Shown here piece after piece: positions 8,359-16,054 of a stretch of DNA of 36,545 nt (positions are counted from its first letter, which is position 1; the number at the start of each line of letters is the position of its first letter). The stretch comes from Sideroxydans sp. (GTDB lineage Bacteria > Pseudomonadota > Gammaproteobacteria > Burkholderiales > Gallionellaceae). The notes beneath the pieces are model-generated. The model worked only from the letters and a program-made list of their open reading frames with translations. It did not search any database and was not told the DNA's origin. The DNA lies in contig WOZO01000002.1 in the NCBI GenBank assembly GCA_011620315.1, positions 1-36,545 on the forward strand, read 5' to 3'. A program made the translations under genes and the position numbers.

Positions 8359-9843
8359 CTAGCGCTCCAGCCGCAAGGTCTCCAGCGTGCGCTTGCGCAC
8401 CGCATGCAACAACGGCACATCATCATCCAGCGACGAACCGTAAGACGGGATCATCTCCCGCATCTTGTTCTGCCATGCTGCACTCTTCATGCGCGCTTTG
8501 AAGCAGCGCTCGATCACCTCGATCATGGCCTGCACCGAGGTCGAGGCACCGGGCGAAGCACCCAGCAATGTCGCCAGCGTGCCGTCCTGCGCGGTGACGA
8601 TCTCGGTGCCGAATTCCAGCTTGCCGCCTTTGGTATCGCAGTTCTTGATGATCTGCACGCGCTGCCCCGCCGAGGCCAGCTCCCAGCCGTTCTCGCGCGC
8701 ATTGCCGAAGAAATCGCGCAGCGCACCGACACGGTCCTTGTGCGACTTCAGCGCCTCGCCGATCAGGTAGCGCATCAGCGGCAGGTTGTCGCGCGCCACC
8801 GACAACATGGGTTTGAAGTTGCCCGACTTGAGCGAACCGAACAGGTCGAAGATCGAGCCTTCCTTGAGGAACTTGGTGGTGATGCTGGCGAACGGCCCGA
8901 ACAGCAGCACCGACTCGCCTCCCAGGATGCGCGCATCCAGATGCGGCACCGACATCGGCGGCGCACCCACCGCCGCCTTGCCGTACACCTTGGTCGTATG
9001 CTGGCGCACGATCTTCGGATCGTGGCAGATCAGCCACTGGCCGCTGACCGGGAAACCGCCGTAGCCCTTCGCCTCGGGGATGCCGGACTTCTGCAGCAGC
9101 GGCAGCGCGCCGCCGCCCGCGCCGAGGAACACGAAACCCGCCTCGACGGTGCGCGTCTTGTCGTCGTGCGTATCCTTCACGCGCACATGCCAGCGTCCGT
9201 CGTCGTGCTGCTTGAGGCCGGTGATGGTGTTGTTCAGCTTCAGTTCGAAATTGGGCAGCTTGAGCAGCGCCCGCACCAGCTTGCGCGTCAGGAAACCGAA
9301 ATCCACATCGGTGCCGTGCTGCACCTGCGTCGCCGCCACCGGCTCCTTGCCGTCGCGCCCCTGCATCACCAACGGCATCCACTCGCGCAGCAGCGCCGGA
9401 TCGTCGCTGAACTCCATCTCCTCGAACAGGTGGTGCGTATGCAGCGCCGCATAACGCTTGCGCAGGAATTCGACGTCCGCCTTGCCGCGCACGAAACTCT
9501 GGTGATACACAGGATTGATGAACTTCTCCGGCGTTGGCAACAGCCCCTGATCGACCAGATAGGACCAGAACTGCAACGACACCTCGTACGCCGCATTGAT
9601 CTCCAGCGCGCGCTTGATGTTCACGCTGCCGTCCGCCGCCTGCGGCGTGTAATTCAACTCGCAATAACCGGCATGCCCGGTGCCCGCGTTGTTCAGCCCG
9701 TGCGAACTCTCGTTCGCCACCTTGGACAGACGTTCCACCATCATGATCTTCAGAGAAGGATCGAGCTGCGCCAGCAACTTGCCCAGCGTCGCGCTCATCA
9801 CCCCCGCCCCGACCAGCAACACATCCACTTTCTTGTTCGACAT
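8359..9843 (-). CDS. mqo: Malate:quinone oxidoreductase
   Basis: This membrane-associated FAD enzyme oxidises malate to oxaloacetate and feeds electrons to quinone, replacing or assisting NAD-malate dehydrogenase. The N-terminal FAD-binding loop reads VDVLLVGAGVMSATLG. Family blocks NNAGTGHAGYCELNYTP and GGGALPLLQKSGIPE are intact, as is the C-terminal block SYGSSL. At 494 aa it is full length. The gap to maeB is about 116 bp to the preferred maeB start, and cotranscription is likely. Upstream, after a short hairpin region, lies the toxin-antitoxin pair that marks the start of the accessory islet, so mqo is the last core gene on this side. Confidence 0.96.
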   Translation of the reverse strand: MSNKKVDVLLVGAGVMSATLGKLLAQLDPSLKIMMVERLSKVANESSHGLNNAGTGHAGYCELNYTPQAADGSVNIKRALEINAAYEVSLQFWSYLVDQGLLPTPEKFINPVYHQSFVRGKADVEFLRKRYAALHTHHLFEEMEFSDDPALLREWMPLVMQGRDGKEPVAATQVQHGTDVDFGFLTRKLVRALLKLPNFELKLNNTITGLKQHDDGRWHVRVKDTHDDKTRTVEAGFVFLGAGGGALPLLQKSGIPEAKGYGGFPVSGQWLICHDPKIVRQHTTKVYGKAAVGAPPMSVPHLDARILGGESVLLFGPFASITTKFLKEGSIFDLFGSLKSGNFKPMLSVARDNLPLMRYLIGEALKSHKDRVGALRDFFGNARENGWELASAGQRVQIIKNCDTKGGKLEFGTEIVTAQDGTLATLLGASPGASTSVQAMIEVIERCFKARMKSAAWQNKMREMIPSYGSSLDDDVPLLHAVRKRTLETLRLER

Positions 9844-9897
9844 CTTCAGACTTTCTCCACGCGCATCACGGGCGCGCTTTCCCTTCGCATTATCCCT

Positions 9898-9914
9898 GCC
9901 GCAGAAACTGCGGC
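9898..9914. other. Small hairpin between the HigA-like gene and mqo
   Basis: A perfect 7-bp stem (GCCGCAG/CTGCGGC) with a 3-nt loop lies 8 nt after the antitoxin stop. There is no T run on either side, so it is a weak terminator candidate or RNA end-protecting hairpin at best. Confidence 0.3.
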
Positions 9915-9921
9915 ACCAACA

Positions 9922-10227
9922 TTATGAATGCAACGGCTGCGCCACCAGCTTCACACCCAGCGCAGTGCACACCCGGCTGATCGTCTCGAAGCGCGGCTGC
10001 GCATCCGGCCTGAGCGCCTTGTACAAAGCTTCGCGCGTCAAACCGGAAGCCGCGGCGATATCCGTCATGCCGCGAGCGCGGGCAATATCGCCCAGCGCGG
10101 CAGCCAGCAAAGGCGCATCGTTCTCCGACAGGACAACCGTCAGGTATTCGGCGATCGCCTGCTCGCTGTCGAGATATTCAGCCGCATCGAAATCGGGAAT
10201 ATCGGCAATGCGGATTTTCTTGGTCAT
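9922..10227 (-). CDS. HTH antitoxin of a HigBA-type module
   Basis: The 101-aa protein has a short N-terminal toxin-contact region (DFDAAEYLDSEQAIAEYL) and a C-terminal Xre-like helix-turn-helix (MTDIAAASGLTREALYKAL, then FETISRVCTALGVKL). This is the pattern of the 'probable addiction module antidote protein' family. It starts 3 nt after the toxin stop, so the order is toxin first, antitoxin second, as in HigBA. It would bind and neutralise the toxin and, with it, repress the promoter. The perfect inverted repeat just upstream of the toxin gene is the obvious operator candidate. Confidence 0.88.
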   Translation of the reverse strand: MTKKIRIADIPDFDAAEYLDSEQAIAEYLTVVLSENDAPLLAAALGDIARARGMTDIAAASGLTREALYKALRPDAQPRFETISRVCTALGVKLVAQPLHS

Positions 10228-10230
10228 GGC

Positions 10231-10527
10231 TCACTCCTCAATCTTGGCTGCAAGTTTCACAGCCTTGGCAATATCGGCGGATTGCGTGGACTTGTCGCCC
10301 CCGCCCAGCATCACAATCAACACCTCGCCGCGCTGGATGTAATACATGCGCCAGCCCGGCCCAAAATGTTCACGCATCTCAAACACCCCGTTACCGACCG
10401 CTTTAACGTCGCCCAGATTACCCAGCGTAGCTTTGCGCAAGCGCACCACCAGACGGCGCTGTGTCACACCGTCACGAATGCCAGCCAACCAATCGTTGAA
10501 TTCAGCAGTGCGTTTAATTGCGAACAT
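10231..10527 (-). CDS. RelE/HigB-like addiction module killer protein
   Basis: This 98-aa basic protein starts with FAIKRTAEFNDWLAGIRDG and contains RLRKATLGNLGDVKAVGNGVFEMREHFGPGWRMYY and LLGGGDKSTQ-like segments (VMLGGGDKSTQ). These are hallmarks of the small RelE-superfamily 'killer protein' group paired with HTH antidotes. Members generally act as ribosome-dependent or free mRNA endonucleases; the activity here is inferred. All blocks are intact, so the toxin is probably functional. It is the first gene of the pair. Confidence 0.88.
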   Translation of the reverse strand: MFAIKRTAEFNDWLAGIRDGVTQRRLVVRLRKATLGNLGDVKAVGNGVFEMREHFGPGWRMYYIQRGEVLIVMLGGGDKSTQSADIAKAVKLAAKIEE

Positions 10528-10536
10528 GCGGCGATT

Positions 10537-10552
10537 GTAATCGAACGATTAC
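10537..10552. promoter_or_regulatory. Candidate operator of the HigBA-type pair
   Basis: A perfect inverted repeat, GTAATCG-AA-CGATTAC, lies 9 nt upstream of the toxin start codon at 10527. Its size and position fit binding by the HTH antitoxin or the complex, blocking transcription or translation initiation. There is no other copy that I can see in the window. Confidence 0.5.
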
Positions 10553-10629
10553 GCCAATTCAACCTGCAGGCAGGCGATATGCCACATATTCCGGCAATCA
10601 CAACCGCCCTTTGTTGTCATGACTACCAT

Positions 10630-11466
10630 TTAGAAAGAAGCCGGACGCGCCAAATCACGCGACCTTGGTGGATCGAACTCGATATCGCCCGCGTCCATCG
10701 TATCTATCAGCACACGCCTGAAACAACGATCCATCTCCCCGATCATGTCTGCGGAAACAGGCCGCTTCGGCATCGCAGCGGCCACCGCCTCCAGCCGCGC
10801 GATCTCGCGCACCAGAAATTCATGGATAGCAGGCATGCGCGGCCCGCTCTCAAGTTCTGCAGCCGACCTTTTCAGTTCGATCAAATGCGCAATGGCAGCC
10901 TTCAACCCAGCTTCATCCACCACGCCTTCAACCAGCTCATCGAACACCATAGGCACCACACCCAAGCCGCGCTCGATCCACAAGCAAGCCAGCACCGGAC
11001 GCAGCACATAAAAATACTTCTTCAGCCACACCGTCTCGCCTTGCAGATATTCGCGGAAGTTCCCCTTCGCCATGTGCAGATAGTGATGCAGGCAGGCTGT
11101 CGGCTGATAGAGATCGCGAGCCAGTGCGCGCAACGCGGAAACTGATGCCTCATCCTCCCGATACACAATGGGCGAAGACAGCCACTCCAGCAGCACCGGG
11201 TTCGACTTCTTCATCAAACGCAGCGCCTTGCGCAAATCCCAGCCGTTCACATCCAGCAGATCATCGATAGGCAACTCGATCACATCGCGTCCCTCCTCCA
11301 CCGACAGATACCAGTCACGCGGATGGCAATAGATAAAGCGCACATCCCAATCGCTATCCTCCGAAGCGAAGCCCCAGCCACGACTGCCGGATTCGCAGGC
11401 ATAGAGGATGCGGACGTTATGATCGGATTCAATGCCGTCCAATGCGCGCTGTATCGCAGATTCCAT
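10630..11466 (-). CDS. PF10127-like predicted nucleotidyltransferase
   Basis: The protein belongs to the polymerase-beta superfamily of nucleotidyltransferases; the related group is called RlaP because some members sit in RNA repair operons. The nucleotidyltransferase core is visible near the N-terminus: ACESGSRGWGFASEDSDWDVRFIY, with GS and two Asp in DSDWDVR as metal ligands. A helical C-terminal half follows (HHYLHMAKGNFREYL, KKYFYVLRPVLACLW). The ORF track starts at 11592, but the ATG at 11466 has GGAGGGG three bases upstream and begins at the conserved domain, giving 278 aa. Substrate is unknown. It lies between two toxin-antitoxin pairs. A strong terminator-like hairpin lies directly before its ribosome binding site. 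Confidence 0.82.
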   Translation of the reverse strand: MESAIQRALDGIESDHNVRILYACESGSRGWGFASEDSDWDVRFIYCHPRDWYLSVEEGRDVIELPIDDLLDVNGWDLRKALRLMKKSNPVLLEWLSSPIVYREDEASVSALRALARDLYQPTACLHHYLHMAKGNFREYLQGETVWLKKYFYVLRPVLACLWIERGLGVVPMVFDELVEGVVDEAGLKAAIAHLIELKRSAAELESGPRMPAIHEFLVREIARLEAVAAAMPKRPVSADMIGEMDRCFRRVLIDTMDAGDIEFDPPRSRDLARPASF

Positions 11467-11476
11467 AACCCCTCCA

Positions 11477-11505
11477 AATAAAACGCGGCCCGCAATGGGG
11501 CCGCG
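11477..11505 (-). terminator. Terminator or attenuator hairpin directly before the nucleotidyltransferase
   Basis: On the minus strand CGCGGCCC and GGGCCGCG form an 8-bp GC-only stem (11484-11491 with 11498-11505), followed by TTTTATTT and then the GGAGGGG ribosome binding site. It could end transcripts from the ParE-type pair upstream. Because it lies inside the leader of the next gene, it could also act as an attenuator. Confidence 0.6.
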
Positions 11506-11635
11506 AGTGTGATGCGGATACTGTGCAGTAGAACCGAAGCTCATTCTGACCGCCTCACGACTCGCATCGTAGAGACATTCTCCTGTCACCACAAGAAACG
11601 CACCGTCATCGCAAGAAAAGTGCGAAGCATAGCGT

Positions 11636-11947
11636 TCACGACCGATCTTTTTGCACCGGGAATCTGGCGTGCCAGAAATTGGGGCGTCTTCTTTGATGGG
11701 CCACCGAAACGATCACAACCGCATCAGTTTCGACTGCATAGAAAAGACTGTATGGAAAATTGCGCATCACCTTGCGGTGGATATCCGAACGGATGACCGG
11801 CGCGGCAAGCGGCGCTTGCGCCACCTCGGAAGCCGCGCGATGCACGGCTGCAACAAACGCAATACCCACCCCGGCCGCCTCGCTCTCGTAATAACGCGCC
11901 GCCTCGCGGAACTCCTCATCCGCTTCGGGCAGGAATTCGATCTTCAC
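11636..11947 (-). CDS. ParE/RelE-type toxin
   Basis: The 103-aa protein shows the ParE/RelE toxin pattern: MKIEFLPEADEEFREAARYYE, FVAAVHRAASEVAQAP, RKVMRNFPYSLFYAVE and VIVSVAHQRRRPNFW. The C-terminal VAHxxRRP block is characteristic. ParE-like members poison DNA gyrase, while others cut mRNA; sequence alone does not decide which. It overlaps the preceding antitoxin by 4 bp (ATGA), so the two are translationally coupled. Nothing is missing. Confidence 0.88.
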   Translation of the reverse strand: MKIEFLPEADEEFREAARYYESEAAGVGIAFVAAVHRAASEVAQAPLAAPVIRSDIHRKVMRNFPYSLFYAVETDAVVIVSVAHQRRRPNFWHARFPVQKDRS

Positions 11948-12174
11948 GACAGCTCGGAAAGTGCGCGGCGGAACACCTCATCGGCAGGGATAGCTTGCGT
12001 ACGCCCGGCGCGATAGGCTTCAAGGCGGCGCTCCGACTCCTCCAGCCACATCCGCTCCAGCTCCGAAGGCTTGGGCTCATCCAGGCTCAAAATCAACTTG
12101 CCCGCCAGCGCCGCGCGTTCTTCGATATCCAGCGCCAGCGTCTCCTGGGTCAGCGTTTCGATGTTCGTTTGCAT
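11944..12174 (-). CDS. Addiction module antitoxin paired with the ParE-type toxin
   Basis: This small acidic protein (76 aa from the ATG) matches the 'addiction module component' family by its pattern: an N-terminal helical part (LALDIEERAALAGKLILSLDEP) and a tail WLEESERRLEAYRAG, IPADEVFRRAL that would wrap the toxin. The ORF track begins at a GTG at 12183, but that overlaps the AGGAG ribosome binding site. The ATG at 12174 has AGGAG 8 nt upstream and is preferred. Antitoxin first, toxin second, with an ATGA overlap. Confidence 0.83.
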   Translation of the reverse strand: MQTNIETLTQETLALDIEERAALAGKLILSLDEPKPSELERMWLEESERRLEAYRAGRTQAIPADEVFRRALSELS

Positions 12175-12238
12175 GATGCGCACTCCTGTTCACTACACGT
12201 TTTCATTCTAGCACCCGGCCCACGCCAGATTCGGCATT

Positions 12239-12324
12239 GTAGGGTGTCAATAAGCGAAGCGCATTGCGCCGTATGGAAACCAGAAACATCCGGCGCATTA
12301 CGGCTATCGCCTAATGCGCCCTAC
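12239..12324. repeat. Dispersed imperfect palindrome, copy 1
   Basis: The element begins GTAGGG and ends CCCTAC, with partly matching inner arms (GCGCATTGCGCCG against CGGCGCATTACG). Two other elements with the same ends lie at 12604 and 15975. It sits between the antitoxin gene and the small membrane protein. Confidence 0.65.
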
Positions 12325-12330
12325 ACGCGC

Positions 12331-12525
12331 TCATTTATCATCGTCCAGCCACATCCCCAACAAGATGCCTGCCACCAACGTCTTGCCCAAGCCACGTTTC
12401 GTTTGCCTGACCGGTTTGCTTTCCTCGCCGGGATCATCGAAGACAAGCGAGATGAACCCGAGCAGCATCACGATACCGATACCCAACACAAACAAACCAA
12501 TGGCCCACGTGATAAATGTATCCAT
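12331..12525 (-). CDS. Small single-span membrane protein, 64 aa
   Basis: The ORF track begins at 12618, but the ATG at 12525 has a strong GGGAGGTG ribosome binding site two bases upstream. The first 29 residues form one transmembrane helix (FITWAIGLFVLGIGIVMLLG), followed by a charged, lysine-rich cytosolic or periplasmic tail (EESKPVRQTKRGLG), a second weakly hydrophobic patch (KTLVAGILLGMWL) and a DDDK end. I do not recognise a family. It lies between palindrome copies 1 and 2, which suggests it may have moved or been preserved with them. A small membrane effector or toxin is possible but not supported by any motif. Confidence 0.55.
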   Translation of the reverse strand: MDTFITWAIGLFVLGIGIVMLLGFISLVFDDPGEESKPVRQTKRGLGKTLVAGILLGMWLDDDK

Positions 12526-12603
12526 TGCACCTCCCGAAAATACCGCCCAGACAGAACCACACTCACCATGACGCCACCCGCGCCAGATAAAACGCCTGCC
12601 ATC

Positions 12604-12677
12604 GTAGGGCGTCAGCATTGCGCCACATGAAAGCCTGCAATCATTCGGCGCAACGGCTATCGACTAATGCGCCCTAC
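12604..12677. repeat. Dispersed imperfect palindrome, copy 2
   Basis: It shares the GTAGGG...CCCTAC ends and the CGGCTATCG-CTAATGCGCC right half with copy 1. Its left end lies upstream of the small membrane protein, and its right end supplies the last codons and stop of the 57-aa ORF. Confidence 0.6.
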
Positions 12678-12837
12678 GCGCTCTCCCGAAGCTCTCTAGC
12701 TGGTAACTGAACAATATTGAGCCATTTATCCCCGCCTCGATTTTGACCGTCTTCCCAGGTTCGCTTATCGCTACGAGTCCGCCACTCAGCCATACCATTC
12801 GAACAACACTCGGCCATTTGTTATCGTTCTCACCCAT
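12664..12837 (-). CDS. Possible 57-aa small ORF downstream of the restriction-modification gene
   Basis: This ORF is too short for the track. It runs from an ATG at 12837, 24 nt after the restriction-modification stop, to a TAG inside palindrome copy 2. The product has a hydrophobic stretch (VVRMVWLSGGLVAI) and a beta-rich region (VKIEAGINGSILFSYQ). The C-terminal residues are encoded by the repeat, so an older reading frame may have been truncated by repeat insertion. GGGTGG upstream is a weak ribosome binding site. No family recognised. Confidence 0.35.
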   Translation of the reverse strand: MGENDNKWPSVVRMVWLSGGLVAISEPGKTVKIEAGINGSILFSYQLESFGRARRAH

Positions 12838-13896
12838 AGTCGATATACCACCCTGCCCGGTCAGATTGTCGAACGCGCCAGATTCAAAGCCAGCAACCGC
12901 CGCAATATCTCGTCATCACTCATCTCCGCCGTATAGTCCTCCCAGCCGTAAGCCTTGGCGACGGCGGCATCCAGCATTTTGTGGGCGTTGTCCAGCCAGG
13001 CTGGACGGGCGTTGTAGAGGTTGGTGAGGGTGCGCTTTTTCAGGTCGGCTTCATGGCCGAGTTTCGCGACGGGGCGTGCGGGGTAGCCTGATTTTTCTTC
13101 TTCGGGCGTGCGCACCCAGTCCGTCCATTCGGTCGGGTTGAGCCAGTTGTTGCGGAGTTCGTTCAGTTTCTGTGCGGCGGTAGCAATCTCTGCACTAACA
13201 GCAACGTTCGATAATTCCGGGAACGGGAAGGTCTCAAAAGTAGTGGTCGGCGTATAGCGCGGGTCATTGCCGACTCCATGCCAAGAACAAACAGCTAATG
13301 CCCATAGTTCATGGAAGCGAGAATGCAAGATTCCGAATGTCGTGTCATCGGATCGGGCAATGACGATCAACTTCTTGTCTGGCAACACGCTACCATCCAA
13401 CCAGACAAACACTCGGTGTTTGGAAACCTCAGGGGTCGCAATGTAGCGCGCCATGCCTTTGAGTGCTGCGCGCATTGCGATGCGAGGCTCTCCATGACGC
13501 CACCAATATTTGCGATAAGCCTCGCGATTGTTTTTCTCTCTTTCCGGCTTGACGTGTTGCACCACATACGCGAACGGCGTTTCGTACAACGCCGCATCGG
13601 CTTCGTTCATCGACGTGCCGTAATCGATGATCCAGCCATCGCGCGATCGGCGTGCCACATCCATCCCGTTCCATGAAGGCTTGAGCACTTCGCTGTTCGG
13701 CTTGCCGTTCGGGTTCGGCTGTTTGAGCCATTGCCGCGCAAGTTCGCCATCGATATCGAATGCACCTATCTTCTGCGAACCTTGAAAGCTAACTCCGGCA
13801 TTCTCTTTCAGTGGTTTTGCCTGAGTGAGATTCAGCCCTGCCCCTGCGGTAAGGTCGGCATGGATGGCGGCAACGGGCTGACCGTCAAGAACGCCA

Positions 13897-13979
13897 CCCT
13901 CACCCCCAGCCCCTCTCCCGGCGGGCGAGGGGAGTTGACCGCTTCCCTCTCCCGCCGGGAGAGGGATCGAGGGTGAGGG
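13897..13979. repeat. GC-rich palindromic repeat pair inside the restriction-modification gene
   Basis: Two adjacent hairpins built on CCCTCTCCC/GGGAGAGGG are enclosed by CCCTCACCC and GGGTGAGGG outer arms. It is a variant of the repeat family seen in hrpA. It is read in frame as about 29 Pro/Gly/Ser-rich residues between VSLVCFGKS and VLDGQPVAAI. Confidence 0.8.
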
Positions 13980-14348
13980 AGATTTGCCGAAACACACCAG
14001 CGACACACGCACCGCCGCGCCTTCGTTGATCCATTCTTCGTCGCTCCAGGCATTGAAGATCTTCGAGGTCTCGCAGATGCGAGAAAGCACATCCTGATTC
14101 GCACCACCGCGTATCGAATTGGTGGCGACCAAGCCCGCTCGCTGGCACTTGCCGGCTTCGATTTGCGCCCGCGCTTTCTCGAACCAGTAAGTGACAAGAT
14201 CTGCCCCGCCCGGCACGCGACCTTCATAGAGCTTGCGTAGCTTATCGGTGTATCGGTCGCCCAGTTCGCCTCGCATCTTGCTGCCACCAAGAAAAGGTGG
14301 ATTGCCGACGATGGCATCGACGGTGGGCCAAGCGGCTTCGCTTGTAAG

Positions 14349-14441
14349 CCCCTCTCCCGCCGGGGGAGGGGTTGGGGTGGGGGAACGCTCTTTCATTTCC
14401 GGCGCACCCCCTCCCTCAATCCCTCCCCCGAGGGGAGAGGG
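14349..14441. repeat. Inverted pair of GC-rich palindromic repeats inside the restriction-modification gene
   Basis: Two copies of the roughly 35-bp unit (CCCCTCTCCC...GGGGGAGGG...GGGGG) face each other at 14349-14383 and 14407-14441 with about 23 bp between. The whole is read in frame as about 35 residues (PSPLGGGIEGGG, SPTPTPPPAGEG) inserted 13 residues before the NPPF catalytic motif. Confidence 0.8.
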
Positions 14442-14570
14442 AAGCAACATCAGCGCATCGCGGTTCTCGATATGGTTGAGCGGTTGCAGGATGGGATCGC
14501 GGCGGATGGGGTAGCCGTTCTTGAGCATCCACTGTATCTCGCCGATCCACACGGTGACGCGCGCCAGTTC

Positions 14571-14577
14571 TGCTGGC
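14571..14577 (-). other. Frameshift site in the restriction-modification gene
   Basis: The coding strand reads TAT GCC A GCA GAA CTG. Removing one base joins ELNVYA to AELARV, the expected family sequence. Either a natural mutation or a sequencing error would look the same. Confidence 0.75.
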
Positions 14578-15932
14578 ATACACGTTGAGTTCGATGCCGT
14601 AGATGTTGGCGGGCGAGACTTCGATACTGACCTGGCGATGCAGGCCGAGCTGTTCGGCTTCGAGGTTGGCTTTGTGTTCCAGGTCTTTCAGTGCACGCAG
14701 GGCGAGGTATAGAAAGTTGCCGCTGCCGCAGGCGGGGTCTAGCACCTTGAAGTTCTTGAGCCGTTCCAGATAGGTGTAGAAAACAGCCTGTGCTTCGCGC
14801 TCTGCTTTATCGTTGTGCTTCTTGCTTTTGGCGAGATTCTTTTCGATCTGCACCTTCGCCGCTTGCCATTCCGCAGTCAGCGGCTCGACGATGACAGGAT
14901 CGATGATGCGCATGATGGAGAGTTGGTCGGTGTAGTGCGCACCGAGTTGTGAACGCTTCTTGGGATCAAGGCCCCGCTCGAACAGTGTGCCGAAGATGGA
15001 AGGTTCGATGCCGCTCCAGTCCAGCCGCGATGCCTCCAGCAGCGTCTGAATCTCTTGCGCTTCGAGCGGCAGCACTTCGGTCTTTTCAAACAGGCCGCCG
15101 TTAAAGTAGGCGATGTCTTCCAGCGCGAAGTCTCCGCCCTTGCGCATGGCGCGGAACAGTTCCTCGAAACGACTGCTGAGTTTGGCAGGATCGGTCTGGC
15201 TCTTATCGAGCAGGCGCTCGAACAATTTGCCGGGCAGCAGGCCCGCATCTTCCGCGAACAGGCAGAACAGACATTGGTTGAGGAAGTGCGCCACAGCCTG
15301 CGGCGCATGGCCGCGTGCATTCAGCGATTGCGCGAGGTCGGAGAACTTGCCTGCCGCTTCTTCGGTGATCTGCGAGATGGTGCGCTTGGGGTGGAACTTG
15401 TCCGGGTCGGTGAACAACCAGCGCAGCTTGTCTAGGTTGGCGGGTTCACTGATGTCCTGCAACGCGATGGTGTGCACTTCGCTGGGCGCGTTGGTGAAAT
15501 GAGTGTGTATCTGGATGATCTGCGTGTCGCACACCACCAGCAGCGGCGGATTGTCCAGCGCCAGCGCGTAAGTCATCAGTTGCTTGAGCGCGGCATCTAG
15601 ATTGCGGTCCGGCGCTTTGTATTCGATGGCGAAAAATCCGCGCTTCCAAACATCGGCCCAGCCATGCTTGCTACCGGTCTTGCTGACGCCGCGCTCGTAG
15701 CAATAGGTATCTACACTGGCAGGGCTGGGTATTTCGGCACCGACCAGCGCACACAGATCGGCGAAATGCGCCTGATAACTTTGTCGTTCGTTGAGTGTGC
15801 TGCCTTGCCACTTGGCTATGAATTCGCGCGGGGTCATTGTTTGCATCCGGTTAGAGTTGCCGAATCTTGCTGGAAAACATCGTGCGGAACAAGCACGCAG
15901 AATATATAGACATTCGTCTCCGGCTACGTTTC

Positions 15933-15954
15933 AGCCCTCCCCCGTTGTGAGAGG
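15933..15954. repeat. Partial copy of the GC-rich palindromic repeat, intergenic
   Basis: The segment CCCTCCCCCGTTGTGAGAGGG matches one end of the roughly 35-bp unit but lacks the rest. It lies between hrpA and the restriction-modification gene. Confidence 0.5.
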
Positions 15955-15974
15955 GAGCAAAACCCATCAGAGTC

Positions 15975-16024
15975 GTAGGGTGCGCTTGCGCACCAGAGCA
16001 AACTGGTGCGCAAGCGCACCCTAC
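15975..16024. repeat. Perfect 22-bp inverted repeat (dispersed palindrome, copy 3)
   Basis: The arms at 15975-15996 and 16003-16024 are exact reverse complements around a 6-nt AGCAAA loop. The ends GTAGGGTGCGC are shared with copies 1 and 2. It lies 31 bp downstream of the hrpA stop. There is no T run, so it may protect the mRNA 3' end or weakly terminate. Confidence 0.9.
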
Positions 16025-16054
16025 CTTTGACGACCCCGGACAAGCGCGGAGCGA

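Larger units (their letters stand above)
12861..15846 (-). pseudogene. MmeI-like (type IIL) restriction-modification enzyme, broken by a 1-nt frameshift
   Basis: Two track ORFs (14416-15846 and 12861-14579) are one gene. The first has an MmeI-type nuclease domain with Asp65-X9-Glu75-Tyr-Lys77, a helical connector, LGAHYT and SAM motif I DPACGSGNFL at 370-379, then reads IYGIELNVYA and loses homology. The second frame resumes at once with AELARVTVWIGEIQW and carries the adenine methyltransferase motif NPPF and a target-recognition C-terminus. One extra base near 14574 explains the switch. Such enzymes cut at a distance from their site and methylate one strand. The rejoined length is about 995 codons, including two in-frame palindromic inserts of about 35 and 29 residues. 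As written, no full enzyme is made. The start may be the ATG at 15846 or at 15837. Confidence 0.85.

Noticed and set aside
6968-8362. Long plus-strand ORF (464 aa) opposite maeB
   Set aside because: His/Arg/Gln-rich shadow of the maeB coding strand in a high-GC gene; no domain and no ribosome binding site.
8404-9927. Plus-strand ORF (507 aa) opposite mqo
   Set aside because: Shadow of mqo; low-complexity Arg/His/Gln composition and no family pattern.
12743-13027. Plus-strand 94-aa ORF
   Set aside because: It overlaps the end of the restriction-modification gene and the 57-aa ORF; Pro/Ser/Arg-rich with no family pattern.
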